Program-made: the position numbers and the translations under genes
Source: Paludibacteraceae bacterium
GTDB taxonomy: Bacteria; Bacteroidota; Bacteroidia; Bacteroidales; Paludibacteraceae
Length of the DNA stretch: 40,931 nt
Direction of reading: 5' to 3'
Assembly (NCBI GenBank): GCA_017632345.1
Contig: JAGBRL010000091.1
Span: 1-40,931, forward strand
Shown: one piece after another, positions 8,492 to 16,000 of the stretch
Layout of the letters: every line of letters starts with the position of its first letter
Numbering within the stretch: the stretch's first letter is position 1
The notes under the pieces: model-generated
Databases searched by the model: none
What the model saw: only the letters and a program-made list of their open reading frames with translations
What the model was told of the DNA's origin: nothing

Positions 8492-9502
8492 TTATTTTTT
8501 AGCGGCGATAGCCTGGTTAGCGGTAATGGCAACCATCTTCACGATGTCGTCAACCGAGCATCCGCGAGAAAGGTCGTTTACCGGAGCTGCAAGACCTTGC
8601 AAAAGTGGTCCGAGAGCTTCTGCGCCGGCAAGTCTCTGAACAAGTTTGTAGCCGATGTTTCCGGCTTCGAGAGAAGGGAAGACAAGCACGTTAGCCTGAC
8701 CGCTGATTTCGCTGTCCGGAGCTTTGCTTTTGCCTACAGACGGCACGATAGCCGCATCAGCCTGAAGTTCGCCGTCAAGCTTCATGTTCGGGTCAAGGGC
8801 CTTCGCAACCTTTGTAGCTTCTATAACCTTGTCAACCATCTCATGTTTGGCGCTGCCTTTTGTAGAGAAGCTAAGAATCGCAACCTTAGGGTCTGTGAAT
8901 CCGTAGATGTCTCGAGCAGTGTTTCCGCTGCACACAGCAATCTGTCCAAGCTCTTCAGCAGATGGGTTTGGAGTGGCCGCGCAGTCAGCAAAAAGCATCA
9001 TGCCGTCGTGTCCGTAAGTCTTGTCCTTGAATATCATCAAGAAAGAACCTGACACAACACTGATGCCCGGCTGAGTTTTGATGATCTGGAACGCCGGACG
9101 AAGCACATCTCCGGTAAAGTTCTTGGCGCCGGCAACCTCGCCGTCTGCATCGCCGTTCTTAACCATAAGGCACGCAAGGTAAAGAGGGTCTTTCACAAGC
9201 ACGGCAGCTTTTTCTGGTGTCATGCCTTTCTTTTCTCTCAACTTCACAAGGAGGTTGATGTAAGTTTCTGCGTTAGGGTTGTTTTCCGGGTCGATAACGT
9301 TTGCGTTGGCAATGTTCTTCAAACCGAACTCGGCCGACATTTTTTCAATCTCAGCCTTGTTGCCAAGCAGAATGACATCAGCAAGCCCCTGTTCCACGAT
9401 GGCGTCTGCCGCCTTCAATGTTCTCTCTTCTGTACCTTCCGGAAGGACGATACGCTGTTTGTTCGCTTTTGCGCGAGCGTAAATGCTATCTAATAAGCTC
9501 AT
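8492..9502 (-). CDS. pta: Phosphate acetyltransferase (short, single-domain type)
   Basis: A 336-residue enzyme interconverting acetyl-CoA and acetyl phosphate. It starts SLLDSIYARAKANKQRIVLPEGTE, the usual N-terminus of the short Pta class, and contains the conserved blocks GAKNFTGDVLRPAFQIIK and FPSLEAGNIGYKLVQRL (near 280). It lacks the extra N-terminal regulatory domains of long enterobacterial Pta. First gene of the pta-ackA operon, with a strong promoter 40-70 bases upstream. Together with AckA it turns acetyl-CoA into acetate and ATP, consistent with an anaerobic fermentative host. Confidence 0.97.
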   Translation of the reverse strand: MSLLDSIYARAKANKQRIVLPEGTEERTLKAADAIVEQGLADVILLGNKAEIEKMSAEFGLKNIANANVIDPENNPNAETYINLLVKLREKKGMTPEKAAVLVKDPLYLACLMVKNGDADGEVAGAKNFTGDVLRPAFQIIKTQPGISVVSGSFLMIFKDKTYGHDGMMLFADCAATPNPSAEELGQIAVCSGNTARDIYGFTDPKVAILSFSTKGSAKHEMVDKVIEATKVAKALDPNMKLDGELQADAAIVPSVGKSKAPDSEISGQANVLVFPSLEAGNIGYKLVQRLAGAEALGPLLQGLAAPVNDLSRGCSVDDIVKMVAITANQAIAAKK

Positions 9503-9541
9503 GTCTATTTCGTTTTTTTGTTCACTTCAAATTAATATCTG

Positions 9542-9573
9542 CAAATATAAAACAAAAAAAGGACGTTTTGCAA
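9542..9573 (-). promoter_or_regulatory. Promoter of pta-ackA
   Basis: Minus strand: TTG (9573-9571), 21 bp, TATATTTG (9549-9542), about 40 bases before the pta ATG. Confidence 0.65.
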
Positions 9574-9796
9574 TCTCTACATTACAATTTTTAAATATTT
9601 TTTTAAGATTTGTAAAGTTGAGTTTGAAAAATAAGATAAAACAGGTTTTGAGAGGAGGGGATAGGGAGAGACAGTGGCTCTTTCTTTAAAATTTTCTTAA
9701 AAACACAGTGTTTCAATAGGACTTTTGTACTGCCCTTCAGGCGAGCGAACGCAAGGCGGGAGACTTGAATCTCGAAGCGAAAGCCGGGGTGTGGCA
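9574..9796. other. Intergenic region with a GC-richer block of unknown nature
   Basis: Between the pta promoter and the acyl-CoA synthetase terminator. Most of it is AT-rich, but about 9730-9796 is visibly richer in G and C and contains short self-complementary runs (for example GAGA...TCTC around 9770-9782). I see no start codon with a good ribosome site, no tRNA fold and no family match. It may be a structured RNA or the remnant of an older repeat. Confidence 0.3.
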
Positions 9797-9838
9797 CTAA
9801 AAAACTGGCTATCTCTCCAAGTGCAGAGGATAGCCAGT
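9797..9838 (-). terminator. Terminator of the acyl-CoA synthetase gene
   Basis: A perfect 10-bp stem ACTGGCTATC / GATAGCCAGT (9804-9813 and 9829-9838). On the minus strand it is followed directly by a T run (9803-9799). Confidence 0.85.
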
Positions 9839-9870
9839 CTTGTTATGCAGTAACTTTAAATTACGTCCTA

Positions 9871-11523
9871 TTATATCACCTCGATGCCCTGTTTTGCGCA
9901 AAGTTCAAGGCTGAGTTCTTTGAGTTTGAACTTCTGAATTTTGCCAGAGCCTGTTAGAGGGTACTCTTTTACGAAGAACACGTACTTAGGTATTTTGTAA
10001 CGAGCTATTTTGCCTTTGCAGAACTCGCGCACATCTTCCGGTTCGATAGACGCTCCTTCATGAAGAATGATGAACGCGCCCACCTCTTCTCCGTACTTCT
10101 TGGAAGGAACGGCGGCAACCTGCACGTCCTTCACGCCCGGCATATGGTAAAGGAACTCTTCGATCTCGCGAGGATAGATGTTTTCGCCCCCTCTGATAAT
10201 CATATCTTTTATACGTCCGGTAATTCTGTAATATCCGTTTTCGTCTTTTACTCCAAGGTCTCCAGAGTGGAGGTATCCGTTTTTGTCGATGACTTCGGCG
10301 GTAGCCTGCGGGTTTTTGTAGTAACCCTTCATCACGTTGAAGCCTTTGCAGCACATTTCACCTTGAACGCCGACAGGGCACTCTTCGCCAGTCTCAGGGT
10401 CAATCACCTTAACGTCAACAAACGGATAGTCGCGGCCCACGGTAGTGCAGCGTTGCTCGAAGCTGTCCTCGATAGTAGTTTGCGTCATTCCAGGAGATGT
10501 TTCGGTCAGACCGTAAACGCTGGTGATAGTCATGAACATTTTTTCGCTCACCTGTCTCATAAGTTCCACCGGGCAAAGCGAGCCTGCCATGATACCGGTG
10601 CGCAGCGAACTCATGTCGAACATGTCGAACATAGGGTGGTTCATTTCAGCGATGAACATAGTAGGCACACCGTACAGAGCCGTGCAGCGCTCTTTATGCA
10701 CAGACGCAAGCACAACAAGCGGGTCGAACTTTTCGATCATGACCTGAGTAGAACCGTGAGTCAGGCAGTTCATCGTTGCAAGCACAACACCGAAGCAGTG
10801 GAAGAGCGGCACGCAGACGCACAGTTTGTCGTCCTGAGTGAACTTCATGTGCTCGCCAGTGAAGAAGCCGTCATTAGCAATGTTATGGTGAGAAAGCATT
10901 ACCCCTTTAGGGAATCCCGTAGTTCCGGATGTGTACTGCATATTCACAACATCATGGCAGTTCACGTTATTTTTCGCATTGACAAGCTTTTCATCGTCAA
11001 TGTTTTTGCCTAAAAGAAGAAGCTCGGCAGTGTTGTACATTCCGCGGTGTTTTTCCTGTCCGATATACACCACGTTCTTCATTTTAGGGAAACGCTCGCT
11101 TTTCAGATGTCCGCGCGGCGAAGTTTTCAGTTCCGGCAGCATCTTGTATGTCATATCAACATAGTCGCATTCCCAAGTGCCGTCTATGATGCAAAGAGTG
11201 TGCATATCTGAGTTTTCGCACAAATACTCAAGCTCGTTCTGCTTGTAGTTTGTGTTAACGGTCACTAGCACCGCCCCGATCTTTGCAGAAGCGTAGAGGA
11301 ACGTAAGCCAGTCCGGCACGTTAGTGGCCCATATACCCACATGGCTGCCCTTTTCCACGCCAATAGCCAAAAGCCCCTTGGCAAGGTCGTCAACGCGCTG
11401 GTTAAACTGCTTCCAAGTGAAGCGGAGGTTTCTGTCCGAATAGACGATATATTCTTTGTCGGGAGTGGTTTCAGCCCAATGTTCAAGCCACTGTCCTAAT
11501 GTTCTGTCTGATAACTGATGCAT
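9871..11523 (-). CDS. AMP-forming acyl-CoA synthetase (AMP-binding family)
   Basis: A 550-residue enzyme of the ANL superfamily that activates a carboxylic acid to an acyl-adenylate and then to the CoA thioester. The ATP-binding signature [11 protein letters not shown] lies near residues 195-205. [16 protein letters not shown] is the A5-type motif. [21 protein letters not shown] and [17 protein letters not shown] are the hinge and C-domain motifs, and [12 protein letters not shown] carries the late catalytic lysine. Overall it resembles medium- or long-chain FadD-like ligases, but the substrate cannot be read from the sequence. It follows the cupin-type regulator gene with a 39-base gap and is probably controlled by it. 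It ends at a strong terminator. Confidence 0.9.
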   Translation of the reverse strand: MHQLSDRTLGQWLEHWAETTPDKEYIVYSDRNLRFTWKQFNQRVDDLAKGLLAIGVEKGSHVGIWATNVPDWLTFLYASAKIGAVLVTVNTNYKQNELEYLCENSDMHTLCIIDGTWECDYVDMTYKMLPELKTSPRGHLKSERFPKMKNVVYIGQEKHRGMYNTAELLLLGKNIDDEKLVNAKNNVNCHDVVNMQYTSGTTGFPKGVMLSHHNIANDGFFTGEHMKFTQDDKLCVCVPLFHCFGVVLATMNCLTHGSTQVMIEKFDPLVVLASVHKERCTALYGVPTMFIAEMNHPMFDMFDMSSLRTGIMAGSLCPVELMRQVSEKMFMTITSVYGLTETSPGMTQTTIEDSFEQRCTTVGRDYPFVDVKVIDPETGEECPVGVQGEMCCKGFNVMKGYYKNPQATAEVIDKNGYLHSGDLGVKDENGYYRITGRIKDMIIRGGENIYPREIEEFLYHMPGVKDVQVAAVPSKKYGEEVGAFIILHEGASIEPEDVREFCKGKIARYKIPKYVFFVKEYPLTGSGKIQKFKLKELSLELCAKQGIEVI

Positions 11524-11562
11524 AATCTAACTAAATCTATTTCAAATTATATGCTGGCAATG

Positions 11563-12141
11563 TTAAAACGGAGTGTAAACTGTAGCCAAAATTTTAGCAG
11601 CCTTGCCGTCTTTTGCATGAACGTGATGCTCCACGATAGAGTCATAGTAGATGCTGTCACCTTTTTTCAGCACATGAGTGTCCTTGCCATAATTTATTTC
11701 AATTTCGCCTTCCAGAACATAGATGAACTCTTCACCCTCGTGAGCTGAGTTTACAAAAGTCTTGTCTTCGCAAGGCTTGATGTCTATGAAGAACGGTTCG
11801 AAATGTCTTCCTGACTTATGTCCGGCAAGAGAAAAATAATCCATGTATTTGTTCGCAGAAGCGCTGCCATTAGAGAAGCTGATGGCTGCGTTGCGTTCGT
11901 TCTCGCGGCAGACTACAGGGCCGAGCTCGTCATTGTCATCGAGGAATGTGCCAAGACGTACGCCAAGTCCGCGCGCTATTTTGATTAGCGGAGCCAAAGA
12001 CGGAAGGCTTGTCTCTTTTTCTATGGACGCGATAACCTCTGTTGTCAGGCCGCTGCGTTCTGAAAGTTCTTCGATAGAAATGTTTTTCTGCTCGCGAATA
12101 GCTTTAATCTTTTCGCCTACAATAATATTGCTGTCTGCCAT
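11563..12141 (-). CDS. XRE-family transcriptional regulator with C-terminal cupin domain
   Basis: A 192-residue protein. The N-terminal half (about residues 9-65) is an XRE helix-turn-helix: GEKIKAIREQKNISIEELSE, then LTTEVIASIEKETSLPSL. The C-terminal half (about 115-190) is a cupin barrel with EGEEFIYVLEGEIEINYG and LKKGDSIYYDSIVEHHVHA, including the usual His and Glu positions. Such HTH-cupin proteins are one-component regulators sensing a small molecule in the barrel. It lies directly upstream of, and probably in one transcript with, an acyl-CoA synthetase, so a fatty-acid or acyl-CoA ligand is a reasonable inference. It has its own consensus promoter, where autoregulation would act. Confidence 0.9.
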   Translation of the reverse strand: MADSNIIVGEKIKAIREQKNISIEELSERSGLTTEVIASIEKETSLPSLAPLIKIARGLGVRLGTFLDDNDELGPVVCRENERNAAISFSNGSASANKYMDYFSLAGHKSGRHFEPFFIDIKPCEDKTFVNSAHEGEEFIYVLEGEIEINYGKDTHVLKKGDSIYYDSIVEHHVHAKDGKAAKILATVYTPF

Positions 12142-12221
12142 ATCTTATAATGTATGTTAAATTAATATTCAGATTGATTTCCGCACAAACTTAAAGTCTT
12201 GCGAAATTGAAAATTCGACCG

Positions 12222-12251
12222 CAAAATTAAACAAATTAAATTAAATAGCAA
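12222..12251 (-). promoter_or_regulatory. Promoter of the XRE-cupin / acyl-CoA synthetase operon
   Basis: Minus strand: TTG (12251-12249), 19 bp, TAATTTTG (12229-12222). It is about 80 bases before the regulator's ATG. Confidence 0.6.
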
Positions 12252-12375
12252 CCTAAAAATATAAAATTAAAGCAAAAAAAGGTTGTTTTTTGATAAATAA
12301 AAAGTAAAGTAAGGCTTAAAATGTGAAAATTATACAAAATATGTGTTTTTTGTTATTGTTTTTGACTGTTTTTTA

Positions 12376-12409
12376 TTTGTGCAATAGTTTGTTTCTTTCA
12401 ATATTTTTG
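12376..12409 (+). promoter_or_regulatory. Possible promoter of the Mur ligase gene
   Basis: TTTG (12376-12379) and TATTTTTG (12402-12409) separated by 22 bp, slightly longer than the usual spacing. It stands about 57 bases before the gene. The rest of the 12142-12466 intergenic stretch is AT-rich with no other feature seen. Confidence 0.4.
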
Positions 12410-12466
12410 GCGAATATTGTAAACGTTTTGCGAAAATGTTAAATAGAAGATATTAATTTGAACAAT

Positions 12467-13840
12467 ATGGATTCATTTGATAAATATGAACACTTTTTCT
12501 TTGTAGGCATAGCCGGCACCGGCATGAGCGCTATTGCGCAATATCTGAAGGGTGTGGGCAAGAGGGTGTCGGGCAGCGACCGTCTCTTTAATTCGGAAAG
12601 CAAGATGCTTATTCAGGAACAGTTTGAGAAACAAGGCATAGAGTGTCACTTTCAGGACGCGTCTGGTGTGACATCTGATGTTGATGTGCTTGTGATTTCT
12701 ACGGCGATAGAGGAGAGTAACATAGAGCTTCAGAAGGCAAGGGCGCTGGGTATTCCTGTGATGAAACGCTCTGAGCTTTTGGCTAAGTTATCGGCTAAAA
12801 AGCGTACGATTGCGGTGGGCGGTACTTCGGGCAAGTCAACCACGTCGGCAATGATTTTTCACGTGATGGAGCAGTGCGGCTTGCAGCCGTCGATTATGAG
12901 CGGCGCGGGACTGACATCTCTTCAGAAAAGGGGGCTGCCGGGTAATGCATGGGTAGGAAAGAGCGACTGGCTTGTTATAGAGGCGGACGAGTCGGACGGC
13001 TCGATTGTGAATTATGTGCCGGAGATAAGCGTGCTTCTGAATGTGGACAGAGATCATAAGGAGTATGACGAACTGATGGAGCTTTTCGGCACGTTCAAGA
13101 GTAACACAAAGGGACGTTTTATTGTAAATCAGAGCCATGAGATGAGTCGCAGATTGTCGGAAAAAAACTCCTACGATTTTGGAACTGACGGTGCGGACGC
13201 TGGTTTTGTGGGCAGCGGCTTTTCGCAGAGGGGCTTCTCTATATCGTTCTCTTGCAATGGTGTGAGTTTTGAGCTGCCTAATATAGGTCGTCATAATATG
13301 GAGAATGCGTTGGCGACGGTTGCAGTGTGCGCGGCAGTTGGCGTTTCGGTGGAGGAGTGCGCAAAAGCTCTTGCAAACTATGAAGGCATATATCGCCGCA
13401 CGCAGTTGGCCGGCAAGAGGCGAGGTGTTGTTGTGGTGGACGATTTTGCTCACAATCCGGCGGAGGTCGTCTGTGCAATAAAGGCGTGCCAGAGCGTGGG
13501 CAAGCGCGTGTTTGCTTGGTTTCAGCCGCATGGCTTCGGACCGCTAAAGTTCATGCATAAGGAACTTGAAGATGAGGTGCTGAAGGCGTTGAGGCTTGAT
13601 GATGTTTTCTTGCTTTCTGATGTCTATTATGCAGGCGGCACGGTCTCTAAAGATGTGACATCGGAAGATGTGGCAAAGGTGATGCAAGAGAAGAACTCGA
13701 ACGTGCTGCTGTTTAAGCAGAGGGACGATATGCTGCCGTTCCTTAAGGCGGAAGCGACCGACGGTGATGTGATTTTGATTATGGGAGCGAGGGATAATTC
13801 TCTGTCAGATTTTGCAAAAAAAGTGCTGGACAGCCTTTAA
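12467..13840 (+). CDS. Mur ligase family protein, MurC/Mpl-like
   Basis: A 457-residue ATP-dependent ligase of the Mur family, which joins an amino acid or peptide to a UDP-MurNAc-type carboxylate. Visible are the N-terminal nucleotide-sugar loop GIAGTGMSAIAQYL, the ATP P-loop GGTSGKSTT (Lys123), the EADESDGSI block, the middle-domain motif NIGRHNMENALA, and the C-terminal DDFAHNPAEV (replacing the DDYGHHPxE of MurC). The ligand-side differences and the Ser in the P-loop (usual: GTxGKTT) suggest a paralogue, perhaps a murein-peptide recycling ligase (Mpl type), rather than the essential MurC. No dcw cluster genes are nearby. I chose the ATG at 12467; an in-frame TTG three codons earlier (12458) is less likely. 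Confidence 0.8.
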   Translation: MDSFDKYEHFFFVGIAGTGMSAIAQYLKGVGKRVSGSDRLFNSESKMLIQEQFEKQGIECHFQDASGVTSDVDVLVISTAIEESNIELQKARALGIPVMKRSELLAKLSAKKRTIAVGGTSGKSTTSAMIFHVMEQCGLQPSIMSGAGLTSLQKRGLPGNAWVGKSDWLVIEADESDGSIVNYVPEISVLLNVDRDHKEYDELMELFGTFKSNTKGRFIVNQSHEMSRRLSEKNSYDFGTDGADAGFVGSGFSQRGFSISFSCNGVSFELPNIGRHNMENALATVAVCAAVGVSVEECAKALANYEGIYRRTQLAGKRRGVVVVDDFAHNPAEVVCAIKACQSVGKRVFAWFQPHGFGPLKFMHKELEDEVLKALRLDDVFLLSDVYYAGGTVSKDVTSEDVAKVMQEKNSNVLLFKQRDDMLPFLKAEATDGDVILIMGARDNSLSDFAKKVLDSL

Positions 13841-13862
13841 GAAAAGGTGTCTTACGGATTTT

Positions 13863-13911
13863 AGGCAACTTCCGCAGCTGGAAAAGTTGAGGAGGTTGCT
13901 TTGTCTTTTTT
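13863..13911 (+). terminator. Terminator of the Mur ligase gene
   Basis: A 9-bp stem with one G-T pair: GCAACTTCC (13865-13873) / GGAGGTTGC (13891-13899). It is followed by TTTGTCTTTTTT. Confidence 0.65.
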
Positions 13912-13931
13912 AGGCTATTTATATAGTCCGC

Positions 13932-14249
13932 TTAGTCAATCTTCAGGCGGGTCACCTTGCCGTCAATTTTCACAAAGAAAAGCCCTTTTGAATGGATGCT
14001 GATTTCGTTCTTTGTGACATACGCCAAGTTGCACACGCGACGCCCGCGATTGTCTGTTACCTCAACCCTCGAAGGTTTTTCGAGATTGATGTAAATCTTT
14101 CCGTCTTTTGCATAAATTTCGCTCCTCGGCGTTTGTGTGTTCTGTTCGCTGTTCAGAAGCACGCCGGTAGAGTCCGCAGCATTTTCTGCGAAGGAAACAT
14201 TTAAAGCAAAACACATTACAGCTGCGATAAATTTAATTCTCGTCATCAT
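13932..14249 (-). CDS. Small exported protein consisting mainly of a sorting-domain-like module
   Basis: A protein of 105 residues. A signal peptide (MTRIKFIAAVMCFALNVSFA, preceded by a second Met) is followed by about 25 polar residues. The rest (about 50 residues, from KDGKIYINL to the end) resembles the C-terminal sorting or DUF6383-like domain of secreted Bacteroidota proteins: VEVTDNRGRRV in the middle and GLFFVKIDGKVTRLKI at the end. No cargo domain is present. It could be a degraded remnant of a larger secreted protein or a real miniature T9SS substrate. Its own promoter 120 bases upstream and an intact frame favour a functional gene. Start chosen at 14249 (14246 is equivalent); an upstream ATG at 14300 would place 17 polar residues before the signal peptide. 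Confidence 0.65.
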   Translation of the reverse strand: MMTRIKFIAAVMCFALNVSFAENAADSTGVLLNSEQNTQTPRSEIYAKDGKIYINLEKPSRVEVTDNRGRRVCNLAYVTKNEISIHSKGLFFVKIDGKVTRLKID

Positions 14250-14368
14250 AATAATATTTTTTTTCAAAATTTCGGTTTGCCCGTAAGGTGAAAGCATCAA
14301 AAAAGCAAATGCAGCAACTAGTCATCTTTGTTCGTGACAGCAAAACCGATTGAATCTCTTTCGAGATG

Positions 14369-14399
14369 CAAAGGTAAGGAATTATTTGACAAATAGCAA
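14369..14399 (-). promoter_or_regulatory. Promoter of the small exported protein
   Basis: Minus strand: TTG (14399-14397), 20 bp, TACCTTTG (14376-14369). It implies a 5' leader of about 115 bases. Confidence 0.6.
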
Positions 14400-14522
14400 T
14401 TTTTCGTGAAAATAGGACGGTAAAAAAGTTTTGACTTTGGGCAACTTTTGTTGTGCGAAAAAAATGTCAGGCTTAGCTTGTTTTTGCGCGAAGCGAGGGC
14501 ACGTTTTAATGTAAAAAATGTT

Positions 14523-14530
14523 TATCTTTG
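14523..14530 (+). promoter_or_regulatory. -7 box of the OmpA-porX operon
   Basis: TATCTTTG at 14523-14530, about 50 bases before the ATG at 14582; no convincing -33 element. Its position rules out the in-frame GTG/ATG-like extension upstream (14528) as the translation start. Confidence 0.5.
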
Positions 14531-14581
14531 CGGATAGGGGATTTAAACAAGGTCTCTCGGTTGTTTAATATTTGTAATTTT

Positions 14582-15967
14582 ATGAAGAAGATTCTTTTTG
14601 TCTTGATGTTTATAGGTTTGGCGTCAAGTTTTAGTGCTTATTCTGTAGAGGAACGATTCAGGAACGGATGCGAACTTATTTACTCTACGATAAATCTTGA
14701 AGACAGGGAGGAGAGCATATCTCTGTATAAAAAAGACCAGGTGGCGTATTTCAGAAACGACACTGCTTTTGTGGTGGCGGTTACGTTTGACCATGATTTG
14801 GACCCTTTCTGGCGAGCCGACGAGTTGCAGCATTTGCCGATAGAGGGGCAGTTTGCATACGATATTGCGGAAAAAATCATCTACGCATCTGCTGGCAAAT
14901 TGTATGAGTCTTATTGGAAAGATGAAGCATGGACTGCAGGTAAATCGTTGAAGATAAAGATGAAAGATAAAAAGGAGGATGGCTCTAATCTGCCTAAGGC
15001 GAAGGATATTCAGGCTATATTTAACCCTACGTTGACAAAAGACGGCAAGCGCCTGTTCTTCTCGGCTGTCTCTAAAGGGCAGGTCGATCGCGGGCTTGAC
15101 TTGTGGTGCTCGGAACTTAACGGAAAGGGCGAGTGGGAGATGCCGCGTCATCTAGGCTTTGATGTGAATTCTGACGCAAATGAAGATTTCCCTTTTGTGG
15201 TCGGCGACACGCTTTTGTATTTCTCTTCTGACCGTCCTGGAGGTTTGGGCTGGGACTTGTATTACATCGACCTGAGAGAGCAAAACCCGACGGTGAAGTT
15301 CTCTGTGCTCAGCACTGTGGGCGATGAACTTGGACTTGTGATTGTGGAAGACAGAGTGCATGTGATTTCTAACAAAAGGGGAAATAACGATATTTACAAA
15401 GCGCAGCTGCCGCCTCGTAAGCGCAAAATGGTAAAGGGCGACGATGCGGTTGCAAAGGCGGAAAACAAAAAGACGGACGGAGTTGTTAGTCTGAAAAAGG
15501 CGGAGAGCGAAGGCAAGGAGATTCAGGCGGATATTCCGGAAGTGAAAAAGGACAGCATATACATTGCGTCTATAAAGTCTGCTGCGGAAAATGAGTCGTC
15601 GGAAAAAATTACTGAAAACATATCCGGCACGTTTGACAAGCGAATCTTCTATTTTGACCTTAACGACGACCGTCTGAGCAGCCGTTACGACAAGGATTTT
15701 GATCAGCTGATGGATTTCATTAACAAAAATCCGGACAAGAAGTTCCTGATTTCCGGCTTTACGGACGTGAGAGGGACTGAGGAGTATAATCTGGAACTAT
15801 CTAAGCGCAGGGCAAAACGTGTTTACAATGTGTTGTGCAAACGTGGAGTGAATCCGAAGAGGCTGATGTTTGTGGGGCTTGGCACTCAGGGACTTGTGAT
15901 AAAGAATGCGAAGGACGAGAGCGAGCATCAGAAGAATAGACGTGTTGAAATAAGGCTTGTTGACTGA
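14582..15967 (+). CDS. OmpA-family outer-membrane protein with PD40 (TolB-like) repeats
   Basis: A 461-residue protein. A signal peptide (MKKILFVLMFIGLASSFSAYS) comes first, with no lipobox Cys. The region of about 140-265 has beta-propeller-like PD40 strands: NPTLTKDGKRLFFSA, GLDLWCSELNGKGEWEMP and LLYFSSDRPGGLGWDLYYID. After a Lys/Glu-rich linker, residues 346-461 form an OmpA_C peptidoglycan-binding domain: FYFDLNDDRLSS, LISGFTDVRGTEEYNLELSK with the DAP-binding Asp/Arg pattern, and EHQKNRRVEIRLVD. It is probably periplasmic, tethering the cell wall to an envelope complex. porX begins 34 bases downstream with no terminator, so the two are likely cotranscribed. The PD40-OmpA architecture resembles the T9SS component PorE, but PorE also has a TPR region that I do not see here. 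Confidence 0.85.
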   Translation: MKKILFVLMFIGLASSFSAYSVEERFRNGCELIYSTINLEDREESISLYKKDQVAYFRNDTAFVVAVTFDHDLDPFWRADELQHLPIEGQFAYDIAEKIIYASAGKLYESYWKDEAWTAGKSLKIKMKDKKEDGSNLPKAKDIQAIFNPTLTKDGKRLFFSAVSKGQVDRGLDLWCSELNGKGEWEMPRHLGFDVNSDANEDFPFVVGDTLLYFSSDRPGGLGWDLYYIDLREQNPTVKFSVLSTVGDELGLVIVEDRVHVISNKRGNNDIYKAQLPPRKRKMVKGDDAVAKAENKKTDGVVSLKKAESEGKEIQADIPEVKKDSIYIASIKSAAENESSEKITENISGTFDKRIFYFDLNDDRLSSRYDKDFDQLMDFINKNPDKKFLISGFTDVRGTEEYNLELSKRRAKRVYNVLCKRGVNPKRLMFVGLGTQGLVIKNAKDESEHQKNRRVEIRLVD

Positions 15968-16000
15968 TATTTATAGTGTGAAATTTTAAAGGTTAGGCGT

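Noticed and set aside
9603..9797. 64-codon minus-strand frame between pta and the acyl-CoA synthetase gene
   Set aside because: It covers the terminator flank and part of the GC-richer block, has low-complexity Phe/Leu/Lys content and no ribosome site; not supported as a gene.
9740..9800. Possible tRNA gene in the GC-richer block
   Set aside because: No acceptor stem, anticodon arm or T-loop consensus could be laid out.
10060..11013. Long plus-strand frame opposite the acyl-CoA synthetase gene
   Set aside because: It is antisense to a well-supported enzyme gene and its translation is His/Arg/Val-rich with no motif; a codon-bias shadow. The same holds for long frames opposite dnaE and recQ.
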